Positions 1-10,000 of a DNA stretch of 64,000 bases are shown here, one piece after another (the first letter of the stretch is position 1; each line of letters opens with the position of its first letter). Position numbers and translations under genes: made by a program. The DNA comes from Epithemia pelagica (Eukaryota; Bacillariophyta; Bacillariophyceae; Surirellales; Surirellaceae): positions 3,348,001 to 3,412,000 of the forward strand of contig OX337228.1 of the NCBI GenBank assembly GCA_946965045.2, written 5' to 3'. The notes under the pieces are model-generated. The model was given only the letters and a program-made list of their open reading frames with translations, was not told the origin of the DNA and ran no database searches.

Positions 1-690
1 GTCGCTCCACTTTCCTTCACCTGTTCCTCAGCAATCCGACGCTGGAAAGCATGCTTCTGGGAGGGGGTCAGTGCGAAAGCTCGAGACGCCACCTTCGGGG
101 AAGAAGTTACTTTCTTCGGGGTCACATAAGACTCTGGAGTCTTGTTCTCGACGTCGTCCTCCTTCTTGATCTCCTTCTCGGGCTTGCTGTCGGGCTTGTT
201 GTCGGGCTTGCTGTTGGGTTTGGTGTCTGTGGCAGCAGAGGGCGCGTCGTGAGAAAGGGAGACTCAAAACCAACAATGAACAATCAAACTTACCTTCTTT
301 GCCGACAGCCTCGATCGCAAGGAGCTCTGCCGCGATATCCGACAGGTTAGCGCATTCGACGTCCTTGTTGCTGACGAAGAACACTGGGATACCATCTTCA
401 TCCCCAATGGTGAGTTGCCACTGTTTTGCGCGCTCGTGCCACGACGAAGGACCCTCAAGGTTGAAGGTCACATGCTTCTTTGTCGAAGCGGGAGACTTCG
501 TCGTCGTCGTCTTCTTCTTCTTCGACGTTTTGTTGTCCACGGCCGTCTTTGTCTTCATTTTCTTGTTTGCCTTGTTTCCCTTGTTTCCCTTGTCGGAGGG
601 AAATGCGGTTGTGGAGGGAGCTGCGGCGGAGTCCTCCTGCTCCTTCTTCGCAGACTCAGCTCGTTTGGTAGCACTACGCGTCTGGCGCAT
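1..690 (-). CDS. Lysine/threonine-rich basic protein, partial, two exons
   Basis: I do not recognise the family. Exon 1 (690-294) starts at the methionine of MRQTRSATKR. It encodes a Lys/Thr/Ala-rich low-complexity stretch, then a short compact segment (about residues 75-130, with WHERAKQWQL and VFFVSNKDVE). A 67-bp GT-AG intron (227-293, donor GTAAGT) joins in phase 1 to exon 2 (226-1), which encodes a charged KPNSKPDNKPDSKPEKE repeat and stays open to the window edge, so the C-terminus is missing. An in-frame upstream ATG exists but would translate a CAACAATCAAAC-rich leader, so I prefer 690. The basic content suggests a nuclear or nucleic-acid-associated protein (inference). The leader and intron carry the same TGATTGTT-type motif seen in the Crypton-like element at 27-31 kb, so this could be element-derived. 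Confidence 0.6.
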
Positions 691-861
691 CGTTGGAAAG
701 TGAGAACACAATAGGGATTCGTTCGTTTGATTGTTGTGTTTGTTTGTTTGATTGTTGCCCGCTCTCCGTTCTTGTGTCATCTAGGGAATCCCCCCGCGCT
801 CATTCGTGAACAATATCGGCGCGCGCCACAAAATCAACTTGCAGCATGAAGCAACTTCCGA

Positions 862-1434
862 ATGACCCGCCGTGCAATGGAACAATCAAACAGAGACGAC
901 AGGAAGAGGCAAGGAAGAAGAAACAAGATGACCAACATGAGGACGAAGTTCGAGTTCAACGAAGAGGATGGCCGTGAGGGTGGTGCTGGTCTCCCGTTCA
1001 AGTCGTGCTTTTATGCCAGCGATGTTTGCGCGCTCATCGGGCCCATGTCGAGAAACAAGGACACTGGCCACAACATCGTCGACCGTGGCCATCTGCTTGT
1101 GCAGCGGGAGCTTGCGACCGACTACCTACGGATTGCAGTCTTTGACCGGGATGCAACAAGCGAGCATGAGGAACCAGCGTTGGTTGTTCCAGTTGGGTTC
1201 ATTGCTCTGTCGCACCTGGACCAGGTCTCTGGAAAGACGAGCAAGAACGGACCTCCCATGGGATGCATCCGCCTCTACACACGCTGCTCCATCAACCCTA
1301 AAGCCTGCATGGAACCCCAGGTCGTTACAATCTACATGGGAAGCAAGGATATGGATCGCTTCAACATTTCGCTTGGTGCGATGATGCTCAAGCACCCGCT
1401 TCAAAATCTCTTCTTTAATCATCAACAAGCCTAG
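862..1434 (+). CDS. Hypothetical protein, 190 aa
   Basis: Single-exon frame with an ATG at 862. The first ~35 residues are basic and low complexity; the rest (from about residue 40) looks like a folded domain with alternating hydrophobic strands (LLVQRELATDYLRIAVFDRD, LVVPVGFIALSHLD, VVTIYMGSKD). I see no signal peptide, membrane segment or catalytic motif I can name. It is divergent from the lysine-rich gene, whose start lies about 170 bp away, so the two may share a promoter region. The frame is closed by TAG in an AT-rich tail. I do not recognise the family; the compositional contrast between the basic N-terminus and compact remainder favours a real protein. Confidence 0.5.
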   Translation: MTRRAMEQSNRDDRKRQGRRNKMTNMRTKFEFNEEDGREGGAGLPFKSCFYASDVCALIGPMSRNKDTGHNIVDRGHLLVQRELATDYLRIAVFDRDATSEHEEPALVVPVGFIALSHLDQVSGKTSKNGPPMGCIRLYTRCSINPKACMEPQVVTIYMGSKDMDRFNISLGAMMLKHPLQNLFFNHQQA

Positions 1435-2459
1435 ATAGTGAACAATGTAGCAGCGTTTTATGATTATCATTTGAGTAGGATCTTCATTCTCTATGAATAC
1501 GATCTAATTCTATAGTTGTGTTACGTTTACCGTACAATACATTGCGTTCAGGTACGGCTGTGTGAGTCACAACAAAGAAAAGAACATCAATCTTTGTTGT
1601 GAACGACGCAACTTCTAGTCTAAGTTCCATATATCTAACGAGAAGAATATCAATTTTTGACGTGAACAACGCTACAAGTGTTCATAGTCTTTGTTCTATC
1701 TTCTATCATTCGATTCTACAATAGAGGTGCATTGGTTGCACCAAGTTTTGCCGTGAGTCGCCGTAGTAAATCGCGCGGCGACCACCTTCAACTAGATAAA
1801 ACGACACCTACAAAACGAATGCAGCGCCGACATCGTTCTCCATGCTCAACCCATGAATGGAGAAGAGGTTCAGAGCATGGGATCATGGAGCCGTCTCCTA
1901 TTTGGCAAGAGATCGGTCAAAAGGACCGTTCACCATGGTCAATTTTTGGTAGAACGGTAGAGGCATAAATAGAAGGGCTATATTAAGGGGATGGCTCGCG
2001 CGGATTACGTAGATTTCCTACTGGAGCGCTACGTCAGGAACATTCTGTCTGAACTCAGCTTGTAGGGCCAAGCCAGTTATTACAGTTGGCTTGGACGTTA
2101 TACTAATGTGCTAAATCAAAAGAAATTTGAAAGAAATAATTTTTACATTTTTAGGAAAATTTGGGAATAACCGTATGGACAGCAGACGGGAGGTACCCCC
2201 GCATTGTGTGGTCGTCGGAGAGAAAAACGAGAACCTCCTCGAGACACACCCTATCTGCTATTCATGTCAACTCCATGAAAGCGATCTATGACTATTAACG
2301 TATCACCGATGAGGAGTCCAGGTCGTGACTCAACCTCAAACCCAAATTTTACACACGCCCCAGCGCAGAACATTGAAAGAACACAAATAAGATGGCAAGA
2401 GATCGATAAAGGATAAAGGGCAAGGACGTGAATGCCGTTGGTGCACTGAGAACTGGGAA
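1435..2459. other. Intergenic region with a diverged tandem repeat
   Basis: No convincing coding sequence. Roughly 1576-1690 holds two diverged head-to-tail copies of a ~60-bp unit: the first with GAACATCAATCTTTGTTGTGAACGACGC, read here only as key positions 1581-1608, the second from 1642. The rest is AT-rich with no tRNA-like fold or long palindrome that I could see. Confidence 0.35.
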
Positions 2460-4040
2460 ATGACTACGACATCATGCAAGGAATCTGATACACCTTCGAC
2501 GGATATGAGATCGGTTGGAGCCGCCATGGTGTCGTTGGCGAACCAGCCGATGCTTCGACAAAATGAGCTGAACAGTCCTCGTTCCACCGAGCCTCGTACG
2601 AATGCCAGTGTTGGTACCGGTGAGGGAAGAAAGAGGCACCACGAACCTGTTGAGTCGTCGTCGAATCCAGGTAAAGCAGGACAACTATCCTATGAAAAGT
2701 CAGACAATGGGCGCGACATGGCGGACGATTCGTCAGATGATTCAGATGACAATAGTTCGGATGAAGCGGCTGATGTTCCTTCATGGAAGACTAGTGATCA
2801 CCGAGCCTTCATTGAGGCTGTATTTCATGTGGGTATTCGCCAGGCCTCTCCTTCAGTGATTCTGGAACTGATGCAGAACGAAGACAACCAACCTCTCACC
2901 ACTGAACGTGTCAAGTCGCGGCTTCAGAAATATCGCAACAATTTTAGGCGATCACATGCCGAATTCATGCACGAGTATGATCTTTGGATGGCCAAAGCGA
3001 TGGCAGTCGGTCGGTCAGGCTGTGCCTCGAACTATGCGGAACCTAGTGCTATCTTGGAAATGATGGGCATTGAAAAGTTGATGGGTGGTGATGTTGCTGC
3101 ATACTTGACTTACAGCTGCATGGCAGAGGACTCGAAAGAAACCGAGTCGAAAGGGGAATCTGACCCACTTCTTATGGCACAGCAGTATGATCAGTTGGTT
3201 GGAAGTGGAGAAAATCTAGACGGTCTCACACCCCAGCAACTCTGGAATGGCTCGCAAGAGTACACAAAAATTTTTACCGGCTCAAAGATATCTTTGCCAA
3301 CGCTCACCGACAAGGAACGTGCGTCAGCTCTGGGTATCTCCTTAAACCATGTTATATCACTTTTCTACTCCATGACACAGCATGTCATGCAAAAGAGAGC
3401 AAATGGGGAATCAGCTTCTCTAGAGAAAACAATGAACCAACAGGAAGAGGAAGACGAGAACCAAGAAGAGCCCAAGAAGAAGAAACGAAAGCCACCACCA
3501 CAACCGAAATCTCCATCGCCAGAGCGACCAGAAGAAGCAAGGCCGGAGCAGAAATGCCCCCCAGAGTTACCACGTCAAGAACAGGCAGCGCAGGCCTTGT
3601 ACACGATGGCCGATGTGGCCGCAGGGTCATCAATATCACATGGTTTATCGAACGCTTCTACATCTACAGATGCCGTTCCTTTGTCATCCGCAGCCAGTTC
3701 CTCTGTGCATCACCCTTTGCTGTTACAGCGGCACAGCAGAAGCGCTGGATTGGACGATTACCATTTTATGCAGCAGCAGTTGCCTCGGGCGCATCGTAGT
3801 GAGGCTGCAGCGATGGCTCCTTTGATGCATCACCAACTCAACATTGGCAATGGAGGTACCCACTATCCGGGGGGAACACTTCATCTTCAATCTCCGGCAT
3901 CTTTGCCATTGGCTTCAGGGTCGTACTCCCTGGCTTCATCACTTCCTAGTATAGGGGCCCTACCTCATGCAGCCCCAGGGCAGCAGTGCATTGTCTATGT
4001 GCAGGTCCCCGAGAACAGTCGCGTATCTCGTCAAAGCTAA
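2460..4040 (+). CDS. GARP/Myb (SHLQKY-class) DNA-binding protein
   Basis: 526-aa single-exon protein. Residues ~108-160 match a single-repeat GARP (G2-like) Myb domain: a leading Trp (SWKTSDHRAFIEAV), the helix-turn segment ASPSVILELM, and the recognition-helix signature LTTERVKSRLQKYR, where plants have LTRENVASHLQKYR. It is preceded by an acidic Ser/Asp patch (residues 88-104). Downstream lies a helical region (residues 200-310), a Glu/Lys-rich basic stretch with KKKKRK at about 335-345 that could serve as a nuclear localisation signal, and a Gln/Ser/Pro/His-rich tail typical of activation domains. Domain order and composition indicate a sequence-specific nuclear transcription regulator; its targets cannot be read from sequence. 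The start is the first ATG of the frame. Family assignment is from motif recognition. Confidence 0.8.
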   Translation: MTTTSCKESDTPSTDMRSVGAAMVSLANQPMLRQNELNSPRSTEPRTNASVGTGEGRKRHHEPVESSSNPGKAGQLSYEKSDNGRDMADDSSDDSDDNSSDEAADVPSWKTSDHRAFIEAVFHVGIRQASPSVILELMQNEDNQPLTTERVKSRLQKYRNNFRRSHAEFMHEYDLWMAKAMAVGRSGCASNYAEPSAILEMMGIEKLMGGDVAAYLTYSCMAEDSKETESKGESDPLLMAQQYDQLVGSGENLDGLTPQQLWNGSQEYTKIFTGSKISLPTLTDKERASALGISLNHVISLFYSMTQHVMQKRANGESASLEKTMNQQEEEDENQEEPKKKKRKPPPQPKSPSPERPEEARPEQKCPPELPRQEQAAQALYTMADVAAGSSISHGLSNASTSTDAVPLSSAASSSVHHPLLLQRHSRSAGLDDYHFMQQQLPRAHRSEAAAMAPLMHHQLNIGNGGTHYPGGTLHLQSPASLPLASGSYSLASSLPSIGALPHAAPGQQCIVYVQVPENSRVSRQS

Positions 4041-4193
4041 ATCTTTCATCGATAGAGAACCTCTTATAATCTAGAACTGTCATATTCATGATAAACAGAA
4101 TGCTGTACTTATTGCTCAGTCGTCGACAAAGTTGTAAATTGTGACGTTAAAGAAGCATTGCTCGAGGAGAAAATAGAACGCCAGCACGAGATT

Positions 4194-6452
4194 CTAAATG
4201 AACAGCGATGTAGCACTTGCATCCAGTGAATGTCCTTCCGCAGCAGACACCAGTAAAGCTCTGCACATTGCTTTAATGGAAGCACCGTTCATGCCTTGTG
4301 TTTGAGATGACAACCGCTGAACAAAAGAATCGAAGTTTTCGTTTATCTGGTCCTGTTCTAAAACTTTAAGTTCACGCGTAATCATTTCATGTCGGGCATC
4401 AATGCCAGGCAATCCCAACATGGCCGATTTTGACAACCGGCCCGACCTGACTAAAGCAGGATCGATCCACTTCTCACTGCGTGTTGTTCCAATCACAGCG
4501 ATGCCCCCTTTATGATCACTGTGGATCTCAACCCCATCCAACTCCACCAGGAGGGTCGAAAGGACTCGATCTAGTGATCCTTCGGTGGTCGCATCATTCC
4601 CCCGAACAGCAGCAATGTTTTCGATCCCGTCCAACAGAAGTATACACGGCGAGGCATCACGGGCAACTGAAAATAGACTCCGAAGTGCCTTTTCTGAGCC
4701 ACCCACTTCTTTGTGAATAAGAGAAGTACATGCCACGTCGATAAAAGTAATATTTGGCAAGATTGTCGATGCATATTGTGCGGCAGCAAATGCGAGCGAG
4801 GTCTTGCCCGTACCAGACTCTCCACAGAGCAATATACCACCGCAAAATGCCTTCTCGCTCCCTCGTTGGTCATGGCTCACAAGTTTTGACAATTCTTCTC
4901 TCTGACAAAGAGGAACCAACACATATCTTTGGATCTGGTTCCACACAGTCTGTACGTCAGCTCCATAAAGTCCTAACTCGAATGATTTTGAGGTATTCGT
5001 CTGTCTGTAAAGATCCTCCCCCGAGTAAACGCTCATGTCAAGAACGTCTTTAAGAACCCCGTTGCGCAGGGAGTTGGGTTTCTTTCTCACGATGGCTGTG
5101 TGAAGTACATCAAAAAGAGAGTCTTTGGGATCAAGATCGTTGGAACCAAGGTCTCGAACTGCCTCTCCACATAACTGCGAGAGCTCCAAGTAGGAGCGGC
5201 CAACAAGACAATCAACAATGGACGAATTCCCCGCTTGATACAGGTACTTTCCATAAGGGCCAAAGCATGATGAGACAAAGTCCTTCCTTTCCTTGTGGCC
5301 CGGTGGATCTAGATGAAACAAGTGGCCCAGCCTGGAACATAAACACTCAACGAAAGACGAAGATGTACATATCAAGAGCGTACATGAGTTGCATAGCGGC
5401 ATGCTGTCAATGAGGCACATGAGGGAGTTCCGTATCCTGGTAGTTGCGTGATCGGGAGAGTCAGACATACTGATTCCCCAGCCGTTTGGAGAAAGAAGAA
5501 CGTCCACATTATCAAGTATAATAATTGATCTCTGTCCGGGTTGACTTGCGGCATGGAATAGTGAGAACAAACGATCTTCTGAATCACCTACAGTTGCTCC
5601 CAACAAGTCTCGAGGTAACCCAGGTCGAAATACATTTACGGGAGGAGACTGGCCCACTGCAAGGTCGACAACACCATCACATGCATAAGATTTGCCACTG
5701 CCCTGAGGGCCCTGAACAAGTGCCGAAATGAACTGCTGATCCACTGTCCTGCTTTCAGTCGTTGAAAGAAAAGACATAGCAAGATCCAAAACAGATTTAG
5801 GAGAGTCCTCTGACTTGTATCCTGGAAATAATTGTGAAGAAGGCTGCGTCTCGACACTCTCCGTGATTGTAGATTTAACCACCCTTAGATTCTCGGGAGG
5901 CATCGATGAAGACATACAGCGATTCACTTGACGAATTACGTGTCCGTTCCGAAGAATGTCTCGTCCTAAACATGCTTCAAGGCATGCCATTTTATGAACC
6001 AAAACAGAGGTATCTGCACGGGTGAAGTGATTCATTTGTTTGGTCTCATTGTAGAAAGAATCCAACAACACTACAAGGTCACTTGTTGTCCTTTTCTCTT
6101 CTAAGAGCTGATTTCGAAAATCGACTGAAAGAAGATCGATCAATGATTTCCAACCATCTTGATTTTGGCGTGGCAATCTAATCGTTGCCTCGTTACTTGC
6201 GTCATTAACGGATGCCTCCTCGCGGGACATATTGGAAAGAAAAAGATCCGCAGCTTGTCTTGTATTCTGCAATGCCGTCTCTGTTTTCAGCAGATTATCG
6301 GACACATCGTTATCTTGGTCCAATACACTGCGAAGGTGCGACACCCAATTCAAAAAGGAAACCCGATGTTTCGTGGAACCGCGCAAGTCGTCGCATCCAA
6401 TAAGATCAACCACGTGATATAGTTCAGCCACCGCCCTGGTCTCGGCTTGCAT
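4194..6452 (-). CDS. Tandem AAA-domain ATPase, CDC48/AFG2-like, with altered Walker B
   Basis: 752-aa protein with two AAA modules. Domain 1 has Walker A GPQGSGKS (residues 248-255) and a Walker B-like IIILDN (310-315). Domain 2 has Walker A GESGTGKT (544-551), Walker B-like ILLLDGIENI (604-613) and a second region of homology GTTRSEKWIDPALVRSGR (655-672) with Arg-finger positions retained. In both domains the catalytic Glu after the Walker B Asp is replaced (DN and DG). Type II AAA proteins of the CDC48/NSF/AFG2/peroxin family use two stacked rings to unfold or extract substrates. Here nucleotide binding looks kept while hydrolysis may be impaired or use another residue (inference). The ~240-residue N-terminal part is helical and unrecognised, so a PEX1/PEX6-like or other regulatory AAA protein is possible. 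Confidence 0.72.
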   Translation of the reverse strand: MQAETRAVAELYHVVDLIGCDDLRGSTKHRVSFLNWVSHLRSVLDQDNDVSDNLLKTETALQNTRQAADLFLSNMSREEASVNDASNEATIRLPRQNQDGWKSLIDLLSVDFRNQLLEEKRTTSDLVVLLDSFYNETKQMNHFTRADTSVLVHKMACLEACLGRDILRNGHVIRQVNRCMSSSMPPENLRVVKSTITESVETQPSSQLFPGYKSEDSPKSVLDLAMSFLSTTESRTVDQQFISALVQGPQGSGKSYACDGVVDLAVGQSPPVNVFRPGLPRDLLGATVGDSEDRLFSLFHAASQPGQRSIIILDNVDVLLSPNGWGISMSDSPDHATTRIRNSLMCLIDSMPLCNSCTLLICTSSSFVECLCSRLGHLFHLDPPGHKERKDFVSSCFGPYGKYLYQAGNSSIVDCLVGRSYLELSQLCGEAVRDLGSNDLDPKDSLFDVLHTAIVRKKPNSLRNGVLKDVLDMSVYSGEDLYRQTNTSKSFELGLYGADVQTVWNQIQRYVLVPLCQREELSKLVSHDQRGSEKAFCGGILLCGESGTGKTSLAFAAAQYASTILPNITFIDVACTSLIHKEVGGSEKALRSLFSVARDASPCILLLDGIENIAAVRGNDATTEGSLDRVLSTLLVELDGVEIHSDHKGGIAVIGTTRSEKWIDPALVRSGRLSKSAMLGLPGIDARHEMITRELKVLEQDQINENFDSFVQRLSSQTQGMNGASIKAMCRALLVSAAEGHSLDASATSLFI

Positions 6453-6565
6453 CTTCGTGTTGTTCGATCATTCGCAATTTGTGCGTCCACATTCCACTTC
6501 CACAGAGTTACTGCCACCGCCGTCGCCATGGCCCCTAGAATCCGTGGTGCGCGTGCAGTCCCCTG

Positions 6566-7039
6566 ATGAACAAAACAGATCCTCAAATATCTTGCACGTC
6601 AGCAAATTACATCATCATGACGTCATATATCCGGGTAGTTATCAGGAATCAGGATGGTAAGGTTACTCAGCTTACTCCTCCTACAAGGAAAAACAACCAT
6701 GGCACTCCTAAGAAATTGCCTACAAGGAAAAACAACCATGGCACTCCTAAGAAATTGAGCTACTCCTATGTGCCTAATACCTTTACCCAACTACGTTCTA
6801 AGGCTGAACTCAGTCGAACATCATATCTCGCTTTTAGTGATGAGACGTCTAGCAAGGGACCAGTATACCGCCTCAATGTATTTGTCCAGAACAACAACCA
6901 TGATAAGAAATTACACTCTGTGCTTACTTTCGTCAAGTCTTGGCTCCCTTTCACACTTTCCCCACGCCCGCCGATTTGGGCAACCGGGTCCATGCGGAAT
7001 CCGAAACAGTGGTTTCTAATCCACCTCCCTACCGAGTAA
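6566..7039 (+). CDS. Doubtful 157-aa reading frame between two minus-strand genes
   Basis: Open frame in the gap between the AAA gene start and the nucleoporin gene stop. It contains an exact 39-bp tandem duplication that yields two copies of the 13-residue PTRKNNHGTPKKL. The second half has mixed hydrophobic composition but no motif that I recognise. The frame opens on an ATG, but there is no independent support; it may be a chance frame across a repeat or a small lineage-specific gene. Confidence 0.25.
   Translation: MNKTDPQISCTSANYIIMTSYIRVVIRNQDGKVTQLTPPTRKNNHGTPKKLPTRKNNHGTPKKLSYSYVPNTFTQLRSKAELSRTSYLAFSDETSSKGPVYRLNVFVQNNNHDKKLHSVLTFVKSWLPFTLSPRPPIWATGSMRNPKQWFLIHLPTE
6680..6757. repeat. 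39-bp tandem duplication, two exact copies
   Basis: Copies at 6680-6718 and 6719-6757 are identical over 39 bp, so the unit keeps reading frame. Exact identity suggests a recent slippage event. Confidence 0.9.
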
Positions 7040-7081
7040 ATATAGTCGCCGCCCAACACTCCAGCTGCTTCGACCTTCCCA

Positions 7082-10000
7082 TCAAATAGAAACAAGAAGT
7101 GAAATCGACTCTTCCACATCCTCAATGGCCTTGATTAGATAGTCAGTCCCTTGAATTTGCTCGACATCTAAGCGCAATGAGTTTAGTTTGGGCATCAAGT
7201 CACCAGTTGACATCGCACGAGACAACTCAACATGTGCAGCACTGTGCTGCCCGGCTCTCTGACCAGCAGATCGACTCGCAGAGACCCACACCTGAAAAAG
7301 TTCTACCAAGGCAGATGCCCGGACAAGAGTCCTACTTCCATCCGCTCCACCAAGCTTCTCATAGCAGGCAAGAATAGCAAGGTAAGGAACGCCTGCTTCG
7401 CATAGAGTTATCAAAGGCCACCCAAACGATAGATTTGGATTATGCTCACGTAGGACTTCCAGTTGTTCCAAAATAAAAATGACCGGAAAAGTGAAGTCTG
7501 CCCCGTTGCCGTATAACTGATGACCTCGTTCGACTACCATATCGTGCACCGGAGCCACCCATGTCCCGTCCTCGAAGAGAGGCAAGTCAGAAGTCTCAGC
7601 TGTCTCCGAAAGATGTATGACGCGGTCAGCAAGGTCCACCTCTCCTGCAAACTCTTCAAGGAATTGAAATACATGGAGATCTCTTGAGCAACAAGGAAGT
7701 ATCTTCTCACAAAACGAGTTCTTCCAAACCGTTCGGATGACATCTTCATCCCCGTACCGGCACAAGTGAAACATGACCAAGCAGAGATCAAAAAATGGAA
7801 CTCGTGCAATAAAACTGTACAATGGGGTTGCTTCACACAGACTTGTTTTCAAACGTTCGAATTCTGACCCATCGACGTCTTGAGGAAACTCCGGTAATGA
7901 GTCGATCCTTCTGACAACCTGGTCTTGTAGAGCAGCGAGTCTCAAACAATCTTCTGACTCCGCAGAGTATTTGGTCAACTCTTGATCAGCTGTTCTTGAG
8001 TATGCGCTACCACTACTTTGCGCCGAGCGAAACGATTGAACTGCCCTCGTGAGCCATTCAATTCGTGTTCCAAGCTGAATCATATCATTTGAGCGAGCGT
8101 GATCAAAAGCAACTCGCCCTGCTTCTATATATTTTTCGAGTACGCTGTAATGGCGCCACAGGAGGCTAGGGTCATTCTTTTCGACGAGAAAGCTTTCAGA
8201 CTCTGGCGAATCAATGGCAAGAAGCGTATCAACGTGTGAGTTATCGAGTAGGTATGAGAAAAAGCTCGCCAAGAATGATTTGTCAGTCACCGCGCAGCAC
8301 GCAGAAACCATTTGATGGGCAAGCGGTCGGTCTGACTGAAGAAGCTCTTCTAGGTGGACAAACACGAGTGCGTAGCATGTTTCGATGGCATCCTTAGCGG
8401 CAACTGAAGTTCCGTAGACTGCCGAGGACGTGACAATTTCTTTATCCACGAAAGTCTGCCGTTCAATGGTGCTTTGTTGCTTGTGATAGAGATCAGATTC
8501 CCAGGGTAGCATTCCATCATATTTGGTTTGATCCATGGAGCTGACAGGCATCTTCAATGACTTGAAATTTTGAGAAGTCGTCAAACATATTTCAACCACA
8601 CTAGTGACATCTCCAAGTTTAACCAGCAAATCAACTGCTCTCGCCAGGGGGCTGCTGTATCTGACAGCGCGCTCGGCAATCTGCCGAAACGTTTCCCCTT
8701 CACTGCCTCTAACGACTCTTCCAGAGATCAATGAGGCACCATGCCAATAGAGAGCTGCTTGTATCAGACGTGAAGAAGCTTGCTCTCCCATCTCTTTTCG
8801 TTGGAATGATCCTGGTGGGTGTGATAGAGCTTGATTTGCAAGTCGAAGTCCTTGGTATGTGAAACGAGAAACCGGCGGAAAGAAGAGGTAACAACCCTGA
8901 GCCAAATCCTCTGCAAGACGATCCGTCTGACTCGTCAAGAACGTGTGTGAGGGTTCTGAAGCCGTGGCAACTACCAGCTCATTTAGAAGCGTTTCCAACC
9001 TTTCATGACCCTCAGAAGTCTGAACAAGGTCAGCAACGGTGACACCATGAAGAAGCCCCCAATCAGCTCCAGGGAGCCCCCCTGTGCTCTCTGCTTTCCT
9101 CAGCAACGATAGCACGTCGAGAAGCTGTACCACCAGGGTAACTAGTCGATATATGCAGTGAATGTTCCTTTCTTCAAGCACATGCGCAAGATTGTCACAC
9201 TCTTTGGGTGTGAGCGGAGTAGCCGAGTCGCCAGTTGAGCTTCGAAACTGACTATGATACTGCAGAGCTTGCGTAAAATAATGTTGCTCTTGAGAATCTG
9301 TCTCAATCCCGAAAAGCTGTTGACCCAGAGTTCCCGGCACTACATCAATCGCTCTTGTAAATACAGTTTTCATGAGCGAGAGCAAAGCCTGACAAGGCGC
9401 AGCGATTTCTTCCAGAGACGACTCGTCTAGAAGTAGCTCCACTTTGGACGATGTCAGTGTTTTCTTCATTCCCCACCGCATCTTTATTGAGCGACCCTCT
9501 GTAACCACAACCAGTGGCTTGTGCCACAATGGGCGTAGCAGTCGGGAAGCCAATGAAAAGAGACCTTCACTCAGAGCCGACGGACGGAATACATATCCAA
9601 TTGGAACACAGTTATCCGTAGCGTTTGAAAATATGTACGATGATACCACGGTGTTCATTTGATCTTCTCGTACAAGCTTCGGTTTGTATGCTCGAGCTAA
9701 AGCAGCGGCAGAAGCTCTTCGACGAAGTAGCTGGCTCTGTGCGACAGATGCCTGAGCTGGACCGCAACCAATAGCAAGTGCAAGACACATAGCACATCCC
9801 TCTTTGTACCCATACGATGTGAAGAAACTCGTTACTTTTGAATCATTTCCAACATTCTCTCCAGCGTCCATGAGTGCGTCCGAAAGCGATGATATTACCG
9901 TTTCGAACTCGAATTTGTGAAGCCCCTGAACATTTATTGCAGTAATACATTTGTTCATTTTGTATAAGTGTTGTTTTGTCCACTGGTTGAGAGACTGAAT

